From positions 293,693-357,692 of the forward strand of contig NZ_LVEJ01000002.1 in NCBI RefSeq assembly GCF_001648775.1: DNA of 64,000 nt, given 5' to 3'. The translations under genes and the position numbers were made by a program. This document shows positions 24,683 through 33,956 of this stretch, in pieces. Within the stretch, counting starts at the first letter, position 1. Each line of letters begins with the position of its first letter. The notes beneath the pieces are model-generated. The model was given only the letters and a program-made list of their open reading frames with translations, did no database searches and was not told the origin of the DNA. Origin of the DNA: Pseudomonas fluorescens. GTDB lineage: Bacteria; Pseudomonadota; Gammaproteobacteria; Pseudomonadales; Pseudomonadaceae.

Positions 24683-27136
24683 ATGAAAAAACTCAAACTG
24701 GTGATGATCGGCAACGGCATGGCCGGGGTCCGCACCCTCGAAGAACTGCTCAAACTGAGCAACGAGCTGTACGACATCACCGTCTTCGGCGCCGAACCGC
24801 ACACCAACTACAACCGCATCCTGCTCTCGCCGGTATTGGCCGGTGAGCAGACCTTCGAAGAGATCGTCCTTAACGACCTCGACTGGTACCTGCAAAACAA
24901 CATCAAGTTGTTGCTCAACCGCAAAGTGGTGGAAATCGACCGGGTCAAACGCCGGGTGATCGCCGAGGATGGCAGCGAGGCCGAATACGATCGCCTGTTG
25001 ATCGCCACCGGCTCGACGCCGTTCATTCTGCCAATCCCCGGCAACACCCTGCAAGGCGTGATCGGTTACCGCGACATCGCCGACACCCAAGCGATGATCG
25101 ACACCGCGAAAACCCACAAACACGCGGTGGTCATCGGTGGCGGCCTGCTCGGTCTCGAAGCCGCCAACGGCCTGATGCTGCGCGGCATGCACGTCACTGT
25201 GGTGCACATCGGTGAGTGGTTGCTGGAGCGGCAACTGGACAAAACCAGCGGCCAGCTCCTGCAAAGCGCCCTCGAATCCCGTGGCCTGCATTTCCGTCTG
25301 TGCGAACAGACCCAAGCCCTGCACGACGCCGGGAATGGCCGGGTCGGCTCGGTGCAATTCAAGAACGGCGACATCATCCCCGCTGATCTGGTGGTAATGG
25401 CCGCCGGTATTCGTCCTAACACCGAACTCGCTGAGAAGGCCGGCATCCCGTGCAATCGCGGGATTCTGGTCAACGACACCCTGCAAACCTATGACCCGCG
25501 CATCTATGCCATCGGCGAATGCGCCAGCCATCGCGGCATTGCCTACGGCTTGGTCGCGCCGTTGTTCGAGCAGGCCAAGGTTTGCGCCAACCACCTCGCA
25601 CAATTGGGCTTCGCCCGTTATCAGGGCTCAGTAACCTCGACCAAATTGAAAGTCACCGGCATCGACCTGTTTTCCGCTGGCGACTTCATGGGCGGTGAAG
25701 GCACCGAAACGATCACCCTCTCCGACCCGATCGGCGGTGTGTACAAAAAACTGGTGATCAAGGATGACGTGCTGGTCGGCGCCTGTCTGTACGGCGATAC
25801 GGCAGATGGCGGTTGGTATTTCCGCCAGATTCGTGAGAATCACGCCATCGGCGAGATCCGCGATCACCTTATGTTCGGAGAAAATGCATTAGGCGATGTA
25901 GGACATCAGGGCCAGGACAAAGCCATGGTCATGGCCGACACCGCCGAAGTCTGCGGCTGCAATGGCGTGTGCAAGGGCACCATCGTCAAAGCCATTCAGG
26001 AACACGGCCTGTTCAGCGTCGATGAGGTGAAGAAACACACCAAGGCGGCCAGCTCCTGCGGCTCGTGCGCCGGGCTGGTCGAGCAGATCCTGATCAACAC
26101 CGTCGGCGGCGCGGCGGACGTCAAACCGAAAAGCGAAAAAGCCATCTGTGGTTGCAGCGACCTCAACCACGGCCAGATTCGCCAAGCGATTCGCGAACAG
26201 CATCTGCTAACCATCTCCGGCACCATGAGCTACCTCAACTGGCGCACGCCGAACGGCTGCGCAACGTGCCGCCCGGCCCTCAACTATTACCTGATTTCCA
26301 CCTGGCCCGGCGAAGCCAAGGACGACCCGCAATCACGCCTGATCAACGAACGTGCGCACGCCAATATCCAGAAGGACGGCACTTATTCGGTGGTGCCACG
26401 GATGTGGGGTGGTGTGACCAATCCGTCAGAACTGCGGCGGATTGCCGACGTCGCCGACAAGTACAACGTGCCGATGGTCAAGGTCACCGGCGGGCAACGC
26501 ATCGACTTGCTCGGCATCAAGAAGCAGGACTTGCCCGGCGTGTGGAAAGACCTGGACATGCCGTCCGGGCATGCCTACGGCAAATCCATCCGCACCGTGA
26601 AGACCTGCGTCGGCAGCGAATTCTGCCGCTTCGGCACGCAAAACTCGACACAACTGGGCATCGAGCTTGAGCACGACCTGTTCAACATGTGGTCGCCGCA
26701 CAAAGTGAAACTGGCGGTCTCCGGATGCCCACGCAACTGCTCGGAAGCAGGAATTAAAGACGTAGGAATCATCGGCGTCGATTCCGGTTGGGAGATGTAC
26801 ATCGGCGGCAACGGCGGGATCAAAACCGAAGTCGCCGAATTCTTCGTCAAGCTTAAAACTGCCGAAGAAGTGCGCGAGTACAACGGTGCCTTCCTGCAGC
26901 TGTATCGCGAAGAAGCCTTCTACCTCGAACGCACCGTGCACTACCTGCAACGGGTCGGCATGGAGCACATCAAGAAAGCCGTGCTGGAAGACCCCGAGCG
27001 CCGCAAAGCCCTGAACGAGCGCCTGCAATTCTCGCTTTCGTTCGAGCAGGACCCGTGGAAAGAACGCCTGGCCCAGCCGCAACTGAAGAAAGAATTCGAC
27101 GTGATCCCGGTGAAAAATCTGGAGGTGCCAGCATGA
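24683..27136 (+). CDS. nirB: Assimilatory nitrite reductase (NAD(P)H) large subunit
   Basis: An 817-residue enzyme that reduces nitrite to ammonium with six electrons. FAD and NAD domains come first (MIGNGMAGVRTLEELL at the N-terminus, VVIGGGLLGLEAANGLMLRG near residue 150). Two BFD-like 2Fe-2S modules follow (VCGCNGVCKGTI...CGSCAG near 420-470 and CGCSDLNHGQIR...CATCRPALNYY near 490-540). The siroheme/4Fe-4S domain carries TCVGSEFCRFG near 640 and SGCPRNCSEAG near 678, which supply the four cluster cysteines. The start at 24683 follows CCGGAGAACC; upstream in-frame codons overlap the terminator. It overlaps nirD by 4 bp (ATGA). Confidence 0.96.
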   Translation: MKKLKLVMIGNGMAGVRTLEELLKLSNELYDITVFGAEPHTNYNRILLSPVLAGEQTFEEIVLNDLDWYLQNNIKLLLNRKVVEIDRVKRRVIAEDGSEAEYDRLLIATGSTPFILPIPGNTLQGVIGYRDIADTQAMIDTAKTHKHAVVIGGGLLGLEAANGLMLRGMHVTVVHIGEWLLERQLDKTSGQLLQSALESRGLHFRLCEQTQALHDAGNGRVGSVQFKNGDIIPADLVVMAAGIRPNTELAEKAGIPCNRGILVNDTLQTYDPRIYAIGECASHRGIAYGLVAPLFEQAKVCANHLAQLGFARYQGSVTSTKLKVTGIDLFSAGDFMGGEGTETITLSDPIGGVYKKLVIKDDVLVGACLYGDTADGGWYFRQIRENHAIGEIRDHLMFGENALGDVGHQGQDKAMVMADTAEVCGCNGVCKGTIVKAIQEHGLFSVDEVKKHTKAASSCGSCAGLVEQILINTVGGAADVKPKSEKAICGCSDLNHGQIRQAIREQHLLTISGTMSYLNWRTPNGCATCRPALNYYLISTWPGEAKDDPQSRLINERAHANIQKDGTYSVVPRMWGGVTNPSELRRIADVADKYNVPMVKVTGGQRIDLLGIKKQDLPGVWKDLDMPSGHAYGKSIRTVKTCVGSEFCRFGTQNSTQLGIELEHDLFNMWSPHKVKLAVSGCPRNCSEAGIKDVGIIGVDSGWEMYIGGNGGIKTEVAEFFVKLKTAEEVREYNGAFLQLYREEAFYLERTVHYLQRVGMEHIKKAVLEDPERRKALNERLQFSLSFEQDPWKERLAQPQLKKEFDVIPVKNLEVPA

Positions 27137-27450
27137 ACTGGCTGGATATCTGCGCCCTCGAAGAAATCAACGCCCTCGGTTCACGGATCATTGCCGGGCC
27201 GAAAGGCGACATCGCGATTTTTCGTACAAGCGACGATGAGGTTTTCGCCCTCGACGACCGCTGCCCGCACAAGGGCGGACCACTCTCGCAAGGCCTGATC
27301 TACGGCAAACGCGTCGCCTGCCCGCTGCACAACTGGCAGATCGACCTTGAATCCGGCGAAGCTCAGGCGCCGGACATCGGCTGCGCGCACCATCACCCGG
27401 CACGGGTCGAGAATGGTCGCGTGCAACTGGCCCTGCGGGACGCCAGCTGA
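27133..27450 (+). CDS. nirD: Nitrite reductase small subunit (Rieske-fold)
   Basis: A 105-residue partner of NirB with a Rieske fold. The ligand-type motifs DRCPHKGGPLSQG near residue 43 and CPLHNWQIDLESGEA near 64 are present, so a 2Fe-2S cluster is possible; the E. coli NirD lacks the cluster ligands, so this member is of the cluster-retaining kind. It overlaps nirB by 4 bp and the nitrate reductase gene by 1 bp (TGATG), which indicates translational coupling across all three. The start at 27133 follows GGAGGTGCC. Confidence 0.93.
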   Translation: MNWLDICALEEINALGSRIIAGPKGDIAIFRTSDDEVFALDDRCPHKGGPLSQGLIYGKRVACPLHNWQIDLESGEAQAPDIGCAHHHPARVENGRVQLALRDAS

Positions 27451-30164
27451 TGAACCGCCAGACGACCGCCTCGACCTGCTGTTACTGCGGGGTCGGCTGC
27501 GGCGTGCTGATCGAGCATGACGGCGAGCGCATCCTCGGCGTCAGCGGCGATCCGGCGCATCCGGCCAACTTCGGCAAACTGTGCAGCAAAGGTTCGACCC
27601 TGCACCTGACCGGCGACCTCGCGGCCCGCGCTCTATACCCGGAACTGCGTCTGGGCAAAGGCCTGGCACGCAGCCGCAGCGATTGGGACACCGCACTGGA
27701 ACACGCCGCCAACGTGTTCGCCGAAACCATCAGCGAGCACGGTCCGGACAGCGTGGCGTTCTATATCTCCGGGCAACTGTTGACCGAGGACTACTACGCC
27801 TTTAACAAACTCGCGCGGGCGCTGGTCGGCACCAACAATATCGACAGCAATTCACGCCTGTGCATGTCTTCAGCCGTGGTCGGCTACAAGCGCAGTCTCG
27901 GCGCCGATGCCCCGCCGTGCAGTTATGAGGACCTGGAACTCAGCGATTGCGTGATGATTGTCGGCAGTAACATGGCCTACGCCCATCCGGTACTTTTTCG
28001 TCGACTGGAGGAGGCAAAATCCCGCCGCCCACAGATGAAAGTCATCGTCATTGATCCACGCCGAACCGACACCTGTGACCTCGCCGATCTGCATTTGGCG
28101 ATTCTGCCCGGTACTGATGTCGCCTTGTTTCATGGGATTTTGCATCTGTTGTTGTGGGAAGACTGGATTGATCGCGACTTCGTCACGGCGCACACCGAAG
28201 GTCTGGCCGAGCTGAAAAATCTGGTGCGCGATTACACCCCGCAAATGGTTTCGCAGCTGTGCGGGATCAGTGTCGAGCAACTGCAGCAGTGCGCCGAATG
28301 GGTCGGCACGTCGCCAAGTTTTCTGTCGCTGTGGTGCATGGGTTTGAACCAGTCCACGGCCGGCAGCGCGAAGAACAGTGCGTTGATCAATCTGCACCTG
28401 GCCACTGGGCAAATCGGCCGGCCGGGTGCAGGACCTTTCTCCCTTACCGGTCAGCCGAATGCCATGGGCGGGCGCGAAACCGGCAGCTTGTCGAACTTGT
28501 TGCCCGGTCACCGCGAGGCAGCCAACCCTGAACATCGCGCCGAGGTGGCGGCTTATTGGGGCGTCGATCAATTGCCGGAGAGCACCGGCCTCAGCGCCAT
28601 CGAACTGTTTGAGCAGGTGCGCAGTGGCAAGATCAAGGCGCTGTGGATTGCTTGCACCAACCCTGCGCAATCAATGCCGGATCAACATTCGGTGCGAGCA
28701 GCGCTTGAGGCCTGCCCGTTTGTGGTTCTGCAAGAAGCCTTTCGCACCACCGAAACCGCAGCGTTCGCCGATCTCCTGCTACCCGCCGCAACTTGGGGCG
28801 AGAAGGAAGGCTCGGTGACCAATTCCGAGCGGCGAATTTCTCACGTGCGCAAAGCCATTCTCCCACCGGGTGACGCGCGGCCGGATTGGGCGATTACCGT
28901 GGACTTCGCACAGCGTCTGGAGAAACGTCTGCGCCCCGCTGAGCCGAGCCTGTTTTCGTTCAATCAACCGTCGCAGCTGTTCGATGAATTCAAAGGACTG
29001 ACACGTGGGCGGGATCTGGATTTGTCCGGGATCAGTCATGCGCTGATCGACGAAATCGGGCCGCAGCAATGGCCCTTCCCTGTCGGTGCCCGCGAAGGCA
29101 CGCCACGCCTGTATGAGGACGGTATTTTTCCTACGGTCAGTGGGCGCGCGCAGTTCATTGCCGACCCCTATCGCGCCGCCAAAGAACAGCGCGACGCACG
29201 CTTTCCACTGACGTTGATCACTGGCCGCCTGCGCGATCAGTGGCACGGTATGAGCCGCACCGGTACCGCGGCGCAACTGTTCGGGCATGTCAGCGAGGCG
29301 GTGTTGAGCCTGCACCCGGACGAACTGCGCCGGCAGCGCTTGCAGCCGGGTGATCTGGTCAATCTGAAAAGTCGTCGCGGCGCGGTGATTGTCGCGGTCG
29401 GCAGCGATGACAGCGTGCGCCCGGGTCAGGCTTTTTTACCGATGCACTGGGGTGACCGCTTTCTCAAGGGCGGCGTGAACAGCCTGACCCTGTCGGCCTT
29501 TGATCCATTGTCGAAACAACCGGAACTGAAACACAGCGGTGTGCGTCTGGAGCCGGTCAATCTGCCATGGCAGCTTTTCGCACTGATCGAGGGCGATGTT
29601 CAACGGCATTTCGAGACGCTACGGCCGCTCTGTGAGGCATTTTCCTACGTGAGTCTCAGCCTTGTCGGACGTGAACGATCGGCATTGCTGATACGCGCTG
29701 CCAGCAGCGAGGCGCCTGATGCGCAATTGCTCGGTGAGATCGACCAATGCCTGTCGCTGATCGATGGCCCTGTTTTGGCCTATGACGATCCGCGCCGTGC
29801 CATTGGCAAGCGCGTACGTATTGAAAACGGTCGCATTACCGCGCTTCGCCTGGCCGGCGAAACCCTCGCCCGGCACTGGCTGCAAGGGTTGTGGCTGGAA
29901 GGTCGCGCCGATGACCAGCTAAGGCGTTGGCTGCTGGCACCGATGAGTGCTCCGCCGGGCAGTGCCGGGACGCAGATCGCTGCGGATAAAACCCTGTGCA
30001 ATTGCAAGAACGTCAGCCAAAACGCGGTCTGCGACGGCATTCGCCAAGGGCTGGATCTGCAGGGTTTGAAAAATCAATTGGGCTGCGGCACGCAATGTGG
30101 CTCGTGCGTCCCGGAAATAAAACGCTTGCTGGCTGCCGAGTTGCAGCCGGTCGCCGTCATCTGA
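27450..30164 (+). CDS. nasC: Assimilatory nitrate reductase, catalytic subunit
   Basis: A 904-residue cytoplasmic molybdopterin oxidoreductase that reduces nitrate to nitrite. The N-terminal 4Fe-4S motif is CCYCGVGCGVLIEH followed by GKLCSKG. Bis-MGD-binding regions include NSRLCMSSAVVGYKRSLGAD near residue 137 and GRLRDQWHGMSRTG near 592. A C-terminal BFD-like 2Fe-2S domain (about 850-900, CNCKNVSQNAV and LGCGTQCGSCVPEIKRLL) probably receives electrons, as in Klebsiella NasA. The symbol follows P. aeruginosa usage; other Pseudomonas call it nasA or nasB. It overlaps nirD by 1 bp, so nitrate and nitrite reduction are co-expressed. Confidence 0.95.
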   Translation: MNRQTTASTCCYCGVGCGVLIEHDGERILGVSGDPAHPANFGKLCSKGSTLHLTGDLAARALYPELRLGKGLARSRSDWDTALEHAANVFAETISEHGPDSVAFYISGQLLTEDYYAFNKLARALVGTNNIDSNSRLCMSSAVVGYKRSLGADAPPCSYEDLELSDCVMIVGSNMAYAHPVLFRRLEEAKSRRPQMKVIVIDPRRTDTCDLADLHLAILPGTDVALFHGILHLLLWEDWIDRDFVTAHTEGLAELKNLVRDYTPQMVSQLCGISVEQLQQCAEWVGTSPSFLSLWCMGLNQSTAGSAKNSALINLHLATGQIGRPGAGPFSLTGQPNAMGGRETGSLSNLLPGHREAANPEHRAEVAAYWGVDQLPESTGLSAIELFEQVRSGKIKALWIACTNPAQSMPDQHSVRAALEACPFVVLQEAFRTTETAAFADLLLPAATWGEKEGSVTNSERRISHVRKAILPPGDARPDWAITVDFAQRLEKRLRPAEPSLFSFNQPSQLFDEFKGLTRGRDLDLSGISHALIDEIGPQQWPFPVGAREGTPRLYEDGIFPTVSGRAQFIADPYRAAKEQRDARFPLTLITGRLRDQWHGMSRTGTAAQLFGHVSEAVLSLHPDELRRQRLQPGDLVNLKSRRGAVIVAVGSDDSVRPGQAFLPMHWGDRFLKGGVNSLTLSAFDPLSKQPELKHSGVRLEPVNLPWQLFALIEGDVQRHFETLRPLCEAFSYVSLSLVGRERSALLIRAASSEAPDAQLLGEIDQCLSLIDGPVLAYDDPRRAIGKRVRIENGRITALRLAGETLARHWLQGLWLEGRADDQLRRWLLAPMSAPPGSAGTQIAADKTLCNCKNVSQNAVCDGIRQGLDLQGLKNQLGCGTQCGSCVPEIKRLLAAELQPVAVI

Positions 30165-30177
30165 TGAGGAAAGCAGC

Positions 30178-30924
30178 ATGAATGCAAAAGTCTGGCTGGT
30201 AGGCGCAGGCCCCGGCGATCCGGAACTGCTGACCCTCAAAGCGGTGCGCGCCTTGCGCGAAGCCGATGTGGTGCTGATCGACGATCTGGTCAACGTTGCG
30301 GTACTGGAACACTGCCCCGGCGCGCGCATTATTGCCGTGGGTAAACGCGGCGGCTGCCGCTCAACGCCGCAGGCGTTTATCCATCGATTGATGCTGCGTT
30401 ACGCCCGCCAAGGCAAATGCGTGGTGCGGCTGAAGGGCGGCGATCCGTGCATTTTCGGCCGTGGCGCAGAGGAGGCGCAGTGGCTGCGTGAGCGTGGTGT
30501 TGAAGCGGAGCTGGTCAACGGCATCACCGCCGGGCTGGCCGGGGCAACGCAGTGTGATATTCCACTGACACTGCGGGGCGTGGCGCGTGGGGTGACCCTG
30601 GTGACTGCGCATACCCAGGACGACAGCCCATTGAACTGGCAGGCGCTGGCGCAAGGCGGCACGACGCTGGTGATTTACATGGGCGTGGCGAAGCTGGGCG
30701 AGATTCGCGATCAGTTGTTGGCGGGCGGGATGGTAGCGGATACGCCGGTGGCGATGATCGAGAATGCGTCATTGCCGCAGCAGCGCGAATGCCGGAGTGA
30801 TCTGTCGCGCATGAGTGTTGATGCGTGTGCGTTTGGATTGAAAAGCCCGGCGATTCTGGTGATCGGCGCGGTGGCGGCTGTTGTTGAAGATCAACGGATC
30901 GCAGCCTGCACAGGGGCTGCGTAG
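30178..30924 (+). CDS. cobA: Uroporphyrinogen-III C-methyltransferase (SUMT)
   Basis: A 248-residue SAM-dependent enzyme that makes precorrin-2, the precursor of siroheme. Tetrapyrrole methylase motifs are WLVGAGPGDPELLTLKA at the N-terminus, VGKRGGCRSTPQ near residue 58, RLKGGDPCIFGRGAEEA near 84 and IYMGVAKLGEI near 163. There is no CysG-type dehydrogenase/ferrochelatase half. It is the last gene of the nirBD-reductase operon, 13 bp after the reductase, and so supplies siroheme for NirB under nitrate control. Confidence 0.94.
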   Translation: MNAKVWLVGAGPGDPELLTLKAVRALREADVVLIDDLVNVAVLEHCPGARIIAVGKRGGCRSTPQAFIHRLMLRYARQGKCVVRLKGGDPCIFGRGAEEAQWLRERGVEAELVNGITAGLAGATQCDIPLTLRGVARGVTLVTAHTQDDSPLNWQALAQGGTTLVIYMGVAKLGEIRDQLLAGGMVADTPVAMIENASLPQQRECRSDLSRMSVDACAFGLKSPAILVIGAVAAVVEDQRIAACTGAA

Positions 30925-30950
30925 TTTTCGAAAGCCAAATCGCAGGCAAA

Positions 30951-30978
30951 GAAAAGCCCGGCCTGAGCCGGGCTTTTC
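30951..30978. terminator. Bidirectional terminator between cobA and oprF
   Basis: GAAAAGCCCGGC pairs perfectly with GCCGGGCTTTTC around CTGA. It lies between the convergent cobA and oprF genes and has an A-run and a T-run for use in both directions. Confidence 0.92.
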
Positions 30979-30994
30979 TCAGAGCGGCATCTAA

Positions 30995-32029
30995 TTACTT
31001 AGATTTAGCTTCAACCTGCGCTTCTACGCGACGGTTTACAGCGCGGCCAGCTTCAGTTTTGTTGTCAGCAACTGGGCGGGATTCGCCGTAGCCAACAGAT
31101 TGAACGCGGGACGATTCAACACCGTACTGGTTGGTCAGAACTTGCTTAACGGCGTTTGCACGACGCTCGGACAGTTTCTGGTTGTAAGCGTCAGGACCGA
31201 CGGAGTCAGTGTGACCTTCAACAGTAGTGGTGGTGGATGGGTACTGCTTCATGAAGTCAGCCAGGTTTTTGATGTCGCCGTAGCTGTTTGGCTTCACAAC
31301 CGACTTGTCGAAGTCGAACTTGACGTCCAGCTCAACACGAACAACTTCAGCAACTGCCGGGCAGCCATCAGCGTCAACAGTTACGTTGGCTGGGGTGTCT
31401 GGGCACTTGTCAACGTTGTCGCAAACGCCGTCGTTGTCGCTGTCGGAGCAGACTTCAGCTGGTGCTGGAACTGGAGCAGCAGCAGGCTTGGAGCCGCCAC
31501 CGAAGTTCACACCGATACCGACGCTAGGAGCCCACTCGGTGTCGCCCTGGTCGATGTTGTATTGAGCTTCAACGCCAGCACGGGCGTAGAAGTTCTCGGT
31601 GAAGTACAGCTTGGCACCAGCGCCAACGTTGGCGAAGGTGGAGCGGTCACGACCGCCGGAACCGTTCTGACCGATGCTCTGATCGGAGAAACCAGCCGAT
31701 ACGTATGGACGCAGCATGTCGCCTGGGTTGTTGAAGTGGTACAGAGCGTCCAGAGCGGTGTTCGCGCCCTTGATGTTACGACCGTCGTCGGAACGCACGT
31801 TGTGCACTTCGTCGTAGCCCAGACGCAGTTCAACGTCGTCGGTCAGGAAGTAACCGACCGAACCGCCGAACAGGTTGCCGTTGTTCTTGAAGTTACGAGC
31901 GCTGTCGAATTGTTCTTTCTTTGCGAAGCCTTCGATTTCAACTGCGCCTTGGCCTTGTGCCAGAGCGCCGAACGAAGTGGCGGCAATCAGAGAACCAATG
32001 GCCAAGCCCAAGGTGTTTTTCAGTTTCAT
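30995..32029 (-). CDS. oprF: Major outer membrane porin OprF
   Basis: A 344-residue outer-membrane protein that forms a non-specific porin and links the outer membrane to peptidoglycan. A signal peptide (about 1-24, ending SFGALAQG) precedes an eight-strand N-terminal barrel (about 25-170). A Pro/Ala-rich hinge then leads to a short Asp-rich linker with SDNDGVCDNVDKCPDTP and four cysteines (about 185-215), and a C-terminal OmpA domain (about 225-340) with VEGHTDSVGPDAYNQKLSERR and VGYGESRPVADN. It is downstream of sigX, as in other Pseudomonas, where SigX contributes to oprF transcription. Sequence in 32030-32136 is its leader. Confidence 0.97.
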   Translation of the reverse strand: MKLKNTLGLAIGSLIAATSFGALAQGQGAVEIEGFAKKEQFDSARNFKNNGNLFGGSVGYFLTDDVELRLGYDEVHNVRSDDGRNIKGANTALDALYHFNNPGDMLRPYVSAGFSDQSIGQNGSGGRDRSTFANVGAGAKLYFTENFYARAGVEAQYNIDQGDTEWAPSVGIGVNFGGGSKPAAAPVPAPAEVCSDSDNDGVCDNVDKCPDTPANVTVDADGCPAVAEVVRVELDVKFDFDKSVVKPNSYGDIKNLADFMKQYPSTTTTVEGHTDSVGPDAYNQKLSERRANAVKQVLTNQYGVESSRVQSVGYGESRPVADNKTEAGRAVNRRVEAQVEAKSK

Positions 32030-32088
32030 CCGTTAAATCCCCATCTGGTGATTGTGAAGCAGTCCCGCAAACCGGGGGACAACTCGGC

Positions 32089-32110
32089 GGCAAGTCTATC
32101 AGAACTTGCC
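32089..32110. promoter_or_regulatory. Inverted repeat in the oprF upstream region
   Basis: GGCAAGT pairs perfectly with ACTTGCC around 8 nt, 60-81 bp upstream of the oprF start. A second stem, GTCCC/GGGAC, lies at 32062-32080. They could be a protein site or stabilising 5' hairpins in the abundant oprF mRNA. Confidence 0.4.
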
Positions 32111-32136
32111 TACACGTAAGAGATATTTGCGCTGAA

Positions 32137-32727
32137 CTAAGTTTCAGCAATGCCTGCAAATTTCTCACGCAATTTATCTAGAGCACGTTTGTAACGCATT
32201 TTTGTCGCACTCAAACCCATGTGCATGATGTCTGCGATCTCCTGAAATTCCAGCTCTGCGACAAATCGTAGCACCAGAATTTCGCGGTCAATCGGGTTCA
32301 CATACACCAGCCAGCGATCAAGCCCGCCCTTCTCCTCGGGTTTCGGCGCCTTTTCTTCGGACGCTTCCTCGAGGGGGTCAAGACTCAATGCGTCCATCAA
32401 GCGACGCTTTCGCCGTTCCTTCCGATACTGCGTAATACATTCGTTGTACGTGATGCTATAGAGCCACGTTTTGAACTTCGATTTACCCTCGAAGTTCTTC
32501 AGGCCATACAGCACCTTCAACATGACTTCCTGACAGACATCGTCTGCGTCGCGATCGTTCCCAAGATATCTCGCACAAACGTTAAATAATGTTCGCTGGT
32601 AACGGCGCATCAGTTCTTCATAGGCACGCGTTACGTGAAACAGCTCGGTATGCGCGCGCGCGACCAACTCCTCATCAGAGAGCTCGCGGGGGTCGTAGCG
32701 CGTGGATAGCGTTTGGGCTTTATTCAA
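32137..32727 (-). CDS. sigX: ECF sigma factor SigX
   Basis: A 196-residue extracytoplasmic-function sigma factor that controls envelope and fatty-acid genes and oprF. Region 2 (about 40-110) has YQRTLFNVCARYLGNDRDADD and KFKTWLYSITYNECI. Region 4 (about 140-190) has PIDREILVLRFVAELEFQEI and GLSATKMRYKRALDKLRE. The conserved N-terminus MNKAQTLSTRYDP begins with a TTG codon, which has no strong ribosome-binding site, so translation may be weak or regulated. There is no anti-sigma gene beside it; in Pseudomonas CmpX has been linked to SigX activity. Confidence 0.95.
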   Translation of the reverse strand: MNKAQTLSTRYDPRELSDEELVARAHTELFHVTRAYEELMRRYQRTLFNVCARYLGNDRDADDVCQEVMLKVLYGLKNFEGKSKFKTWLYSITYNECITQYRKERRKRRLMDALSLDPLEEASEEKAPKPEEKGGLDRWLVYVNPIDREILVLRFVAELEFQEIADIMHMGLSATKMRYKRALDKLREKFAGIAET

Positions 32728-32817
32728 AACAAGTCGTGCCGACAGTCAGGTCAATGTCCGCCGCAGCCAGCGTCAGCTGGCATTTTGCGGCGGCATACAT
32801 TAGCAGGGTTTGCCGGG

Positions 32818-33642
32818 TTAGCGGCTACTCACATGCTGTTCCAGCAGGATCCGATTGGAGAGAGAGACTAGCTCACCCTCATCGGTCAGCAATGTGGTTT
32901 TAACCGTGCCGATCTCTTCGATCTGGCCTTCGACCTCGCCAACACGCACTTGTTGCCCAACCTGATACAACTCACGCACATAGATTCCCGCAAGAATCTG
33001 ACCGGCAATTTCCCGGCTTCCCAAACCCATGGCCAGCGCAACCGCCAGACCAACGGTAATCAATACAATGACAATCACATGGTTCAGCAGGTCGGTTTTG
33101 ACTTCGAGCTGACTGATCGCAACCGAGAGGCTGATGATGATGACCAGCCCCTGCGCAATGCGCCCCAACCCCGAAGCGTAGTCCAGGCCTACGCCTTCTG
33201 CTGCGCCGCGCACCAAACCGTTGGCCAGTTGCGCGAGCAAAACACCTACCAGCAACACCAGCGCCGCGCCGAATACTTTCGGCAAATAGAGCGCCAACAT
33301 ATCCAGCGTAGCCGAAACTCGCTCAAGGCCAAGGGATTCTGCTGCAGAAACCAGGAAAATCAGCAGGACGAACCAGTAAACGATCTTGCCGATCAGAGTC
33401 GAGATCGGAACTTGCAACCCGGCGCGCGACATCAATTTGGTCAGCCCGGTACCGCCCATCAGGCGATCAAGACCGAGTTTGGCGAGCAGCTTGGACAGTA
33501 AGGTATCGAGCAGCTTGGCCACGACGAAACCCAACAGCAGCACGACCAGTGCGCCGAACAGGTTCGGAATGAAGTTGGCTACTTTGGTCCACAACGCAGT
33601 CATTGCAGTGACGAGGCTCTGAGTCCAGAGGTCGAGTTCCAT
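32818..33642 (-). CDS. cmpX: CmpX, mechanosensitive-channel-family membrane protein
   Basis: A 274-residue inner-membrane protein of the conserved Pseudomonas CmpX group, related to MscS-type channels. Hydrophobic segments lie near residues 18-40 (NLFGALVVLLLGFVVAKLLD), 85-110, 120-145 and 160-190. A C-terminal soluble beta-rich MscS-like segment follows (AGIYVRELYQVGQQVRVGEV near 220, then KTTLLTDEGELVSLSN). The ATG at 33642 is preferred to an in-frame TTG six bases upstream. It is 2 bp from crfX and 90 bp upstream of sigX in the same direction. Confidence 0.92.
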   Translation of the reverse strand: MELDLWTQSLVTAMTALWTKVANFIPNLFGALVVLLLGFVVAKLLDTLLSKLLAKLGLDRLMGGTGLTKLMSRAGLQVPISTLIGKIVYWFVLLIFLVSAAESLGLERVSATLDMLALYLPKVFGAALVLLVGVLLAQLANGLVRGAAEGVGLDYASGLGRIAQGLVIIISLSVAISQLEVKTDLLNHVIVIVLITVGLAVALAMGLGSREIAGQILAGIYVRELYQVGQQVRVGEVEGQIEEIGTVKTTLLTDEGELVSLSNRILLEQHVSSR

Positions 33643-33644
33643 AT

Positions 33645-33893
33645 TCAATCAGCCTTATCAGCAGTGCGAGCGGTAGGTTTACGAAGACGGGAAACCGGCG
33701 AGACATGGGCCGATCCGTTGTTCAAGGCGATCATCAGCGCGGGCAGCCAGCGGCCCAGCAGGCTGAACAGATCACCGGCGCCGACCTGGCGGTTGGCGGT
33801 TTTGAGTACGCGGCCCAGACAGGCATCGTCGTCGCGGCTGGACGGCGAGGCGTTGAGCATGTCGCGCAAAGACTGTTCAAACGGATCGTGCAT
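33645..33893 (-). CDS. crfX: CrfX, small conserved Pseudomonas protein
   Basis: An 82-residue protein of unknown biochemical role found between cmaX and cmpX in Pseudomonas. It reads MHDPFEQSLRDMLNASPSS, then a central DLFSLLGRWLPALMIALNN that may be an amphipathic or membrane-touching helix, then a basic C-terminal tail. The ATG at 33893 is preceded by GAGAGG at five bases, so it is preferred over a GTG two codons upstream. It ends 2 bp before cmpX, so the two are co-translated. Confidence 0.85.
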   Translation of the reverse strand: MHDPFEQSLRDMLNASPSSRDDDACLGRVLKTANRQVGAGDLFSLLGRWLPALMIALNNGSAHVSPVSRLRKPTARTADKAD

Positions 33894-33956
33894 ACGCACC
33901 TCTCGTGATGTCTGTGAAAGACGCGGGCAAATTTGCTTGGGTCACATGCGCCATTT

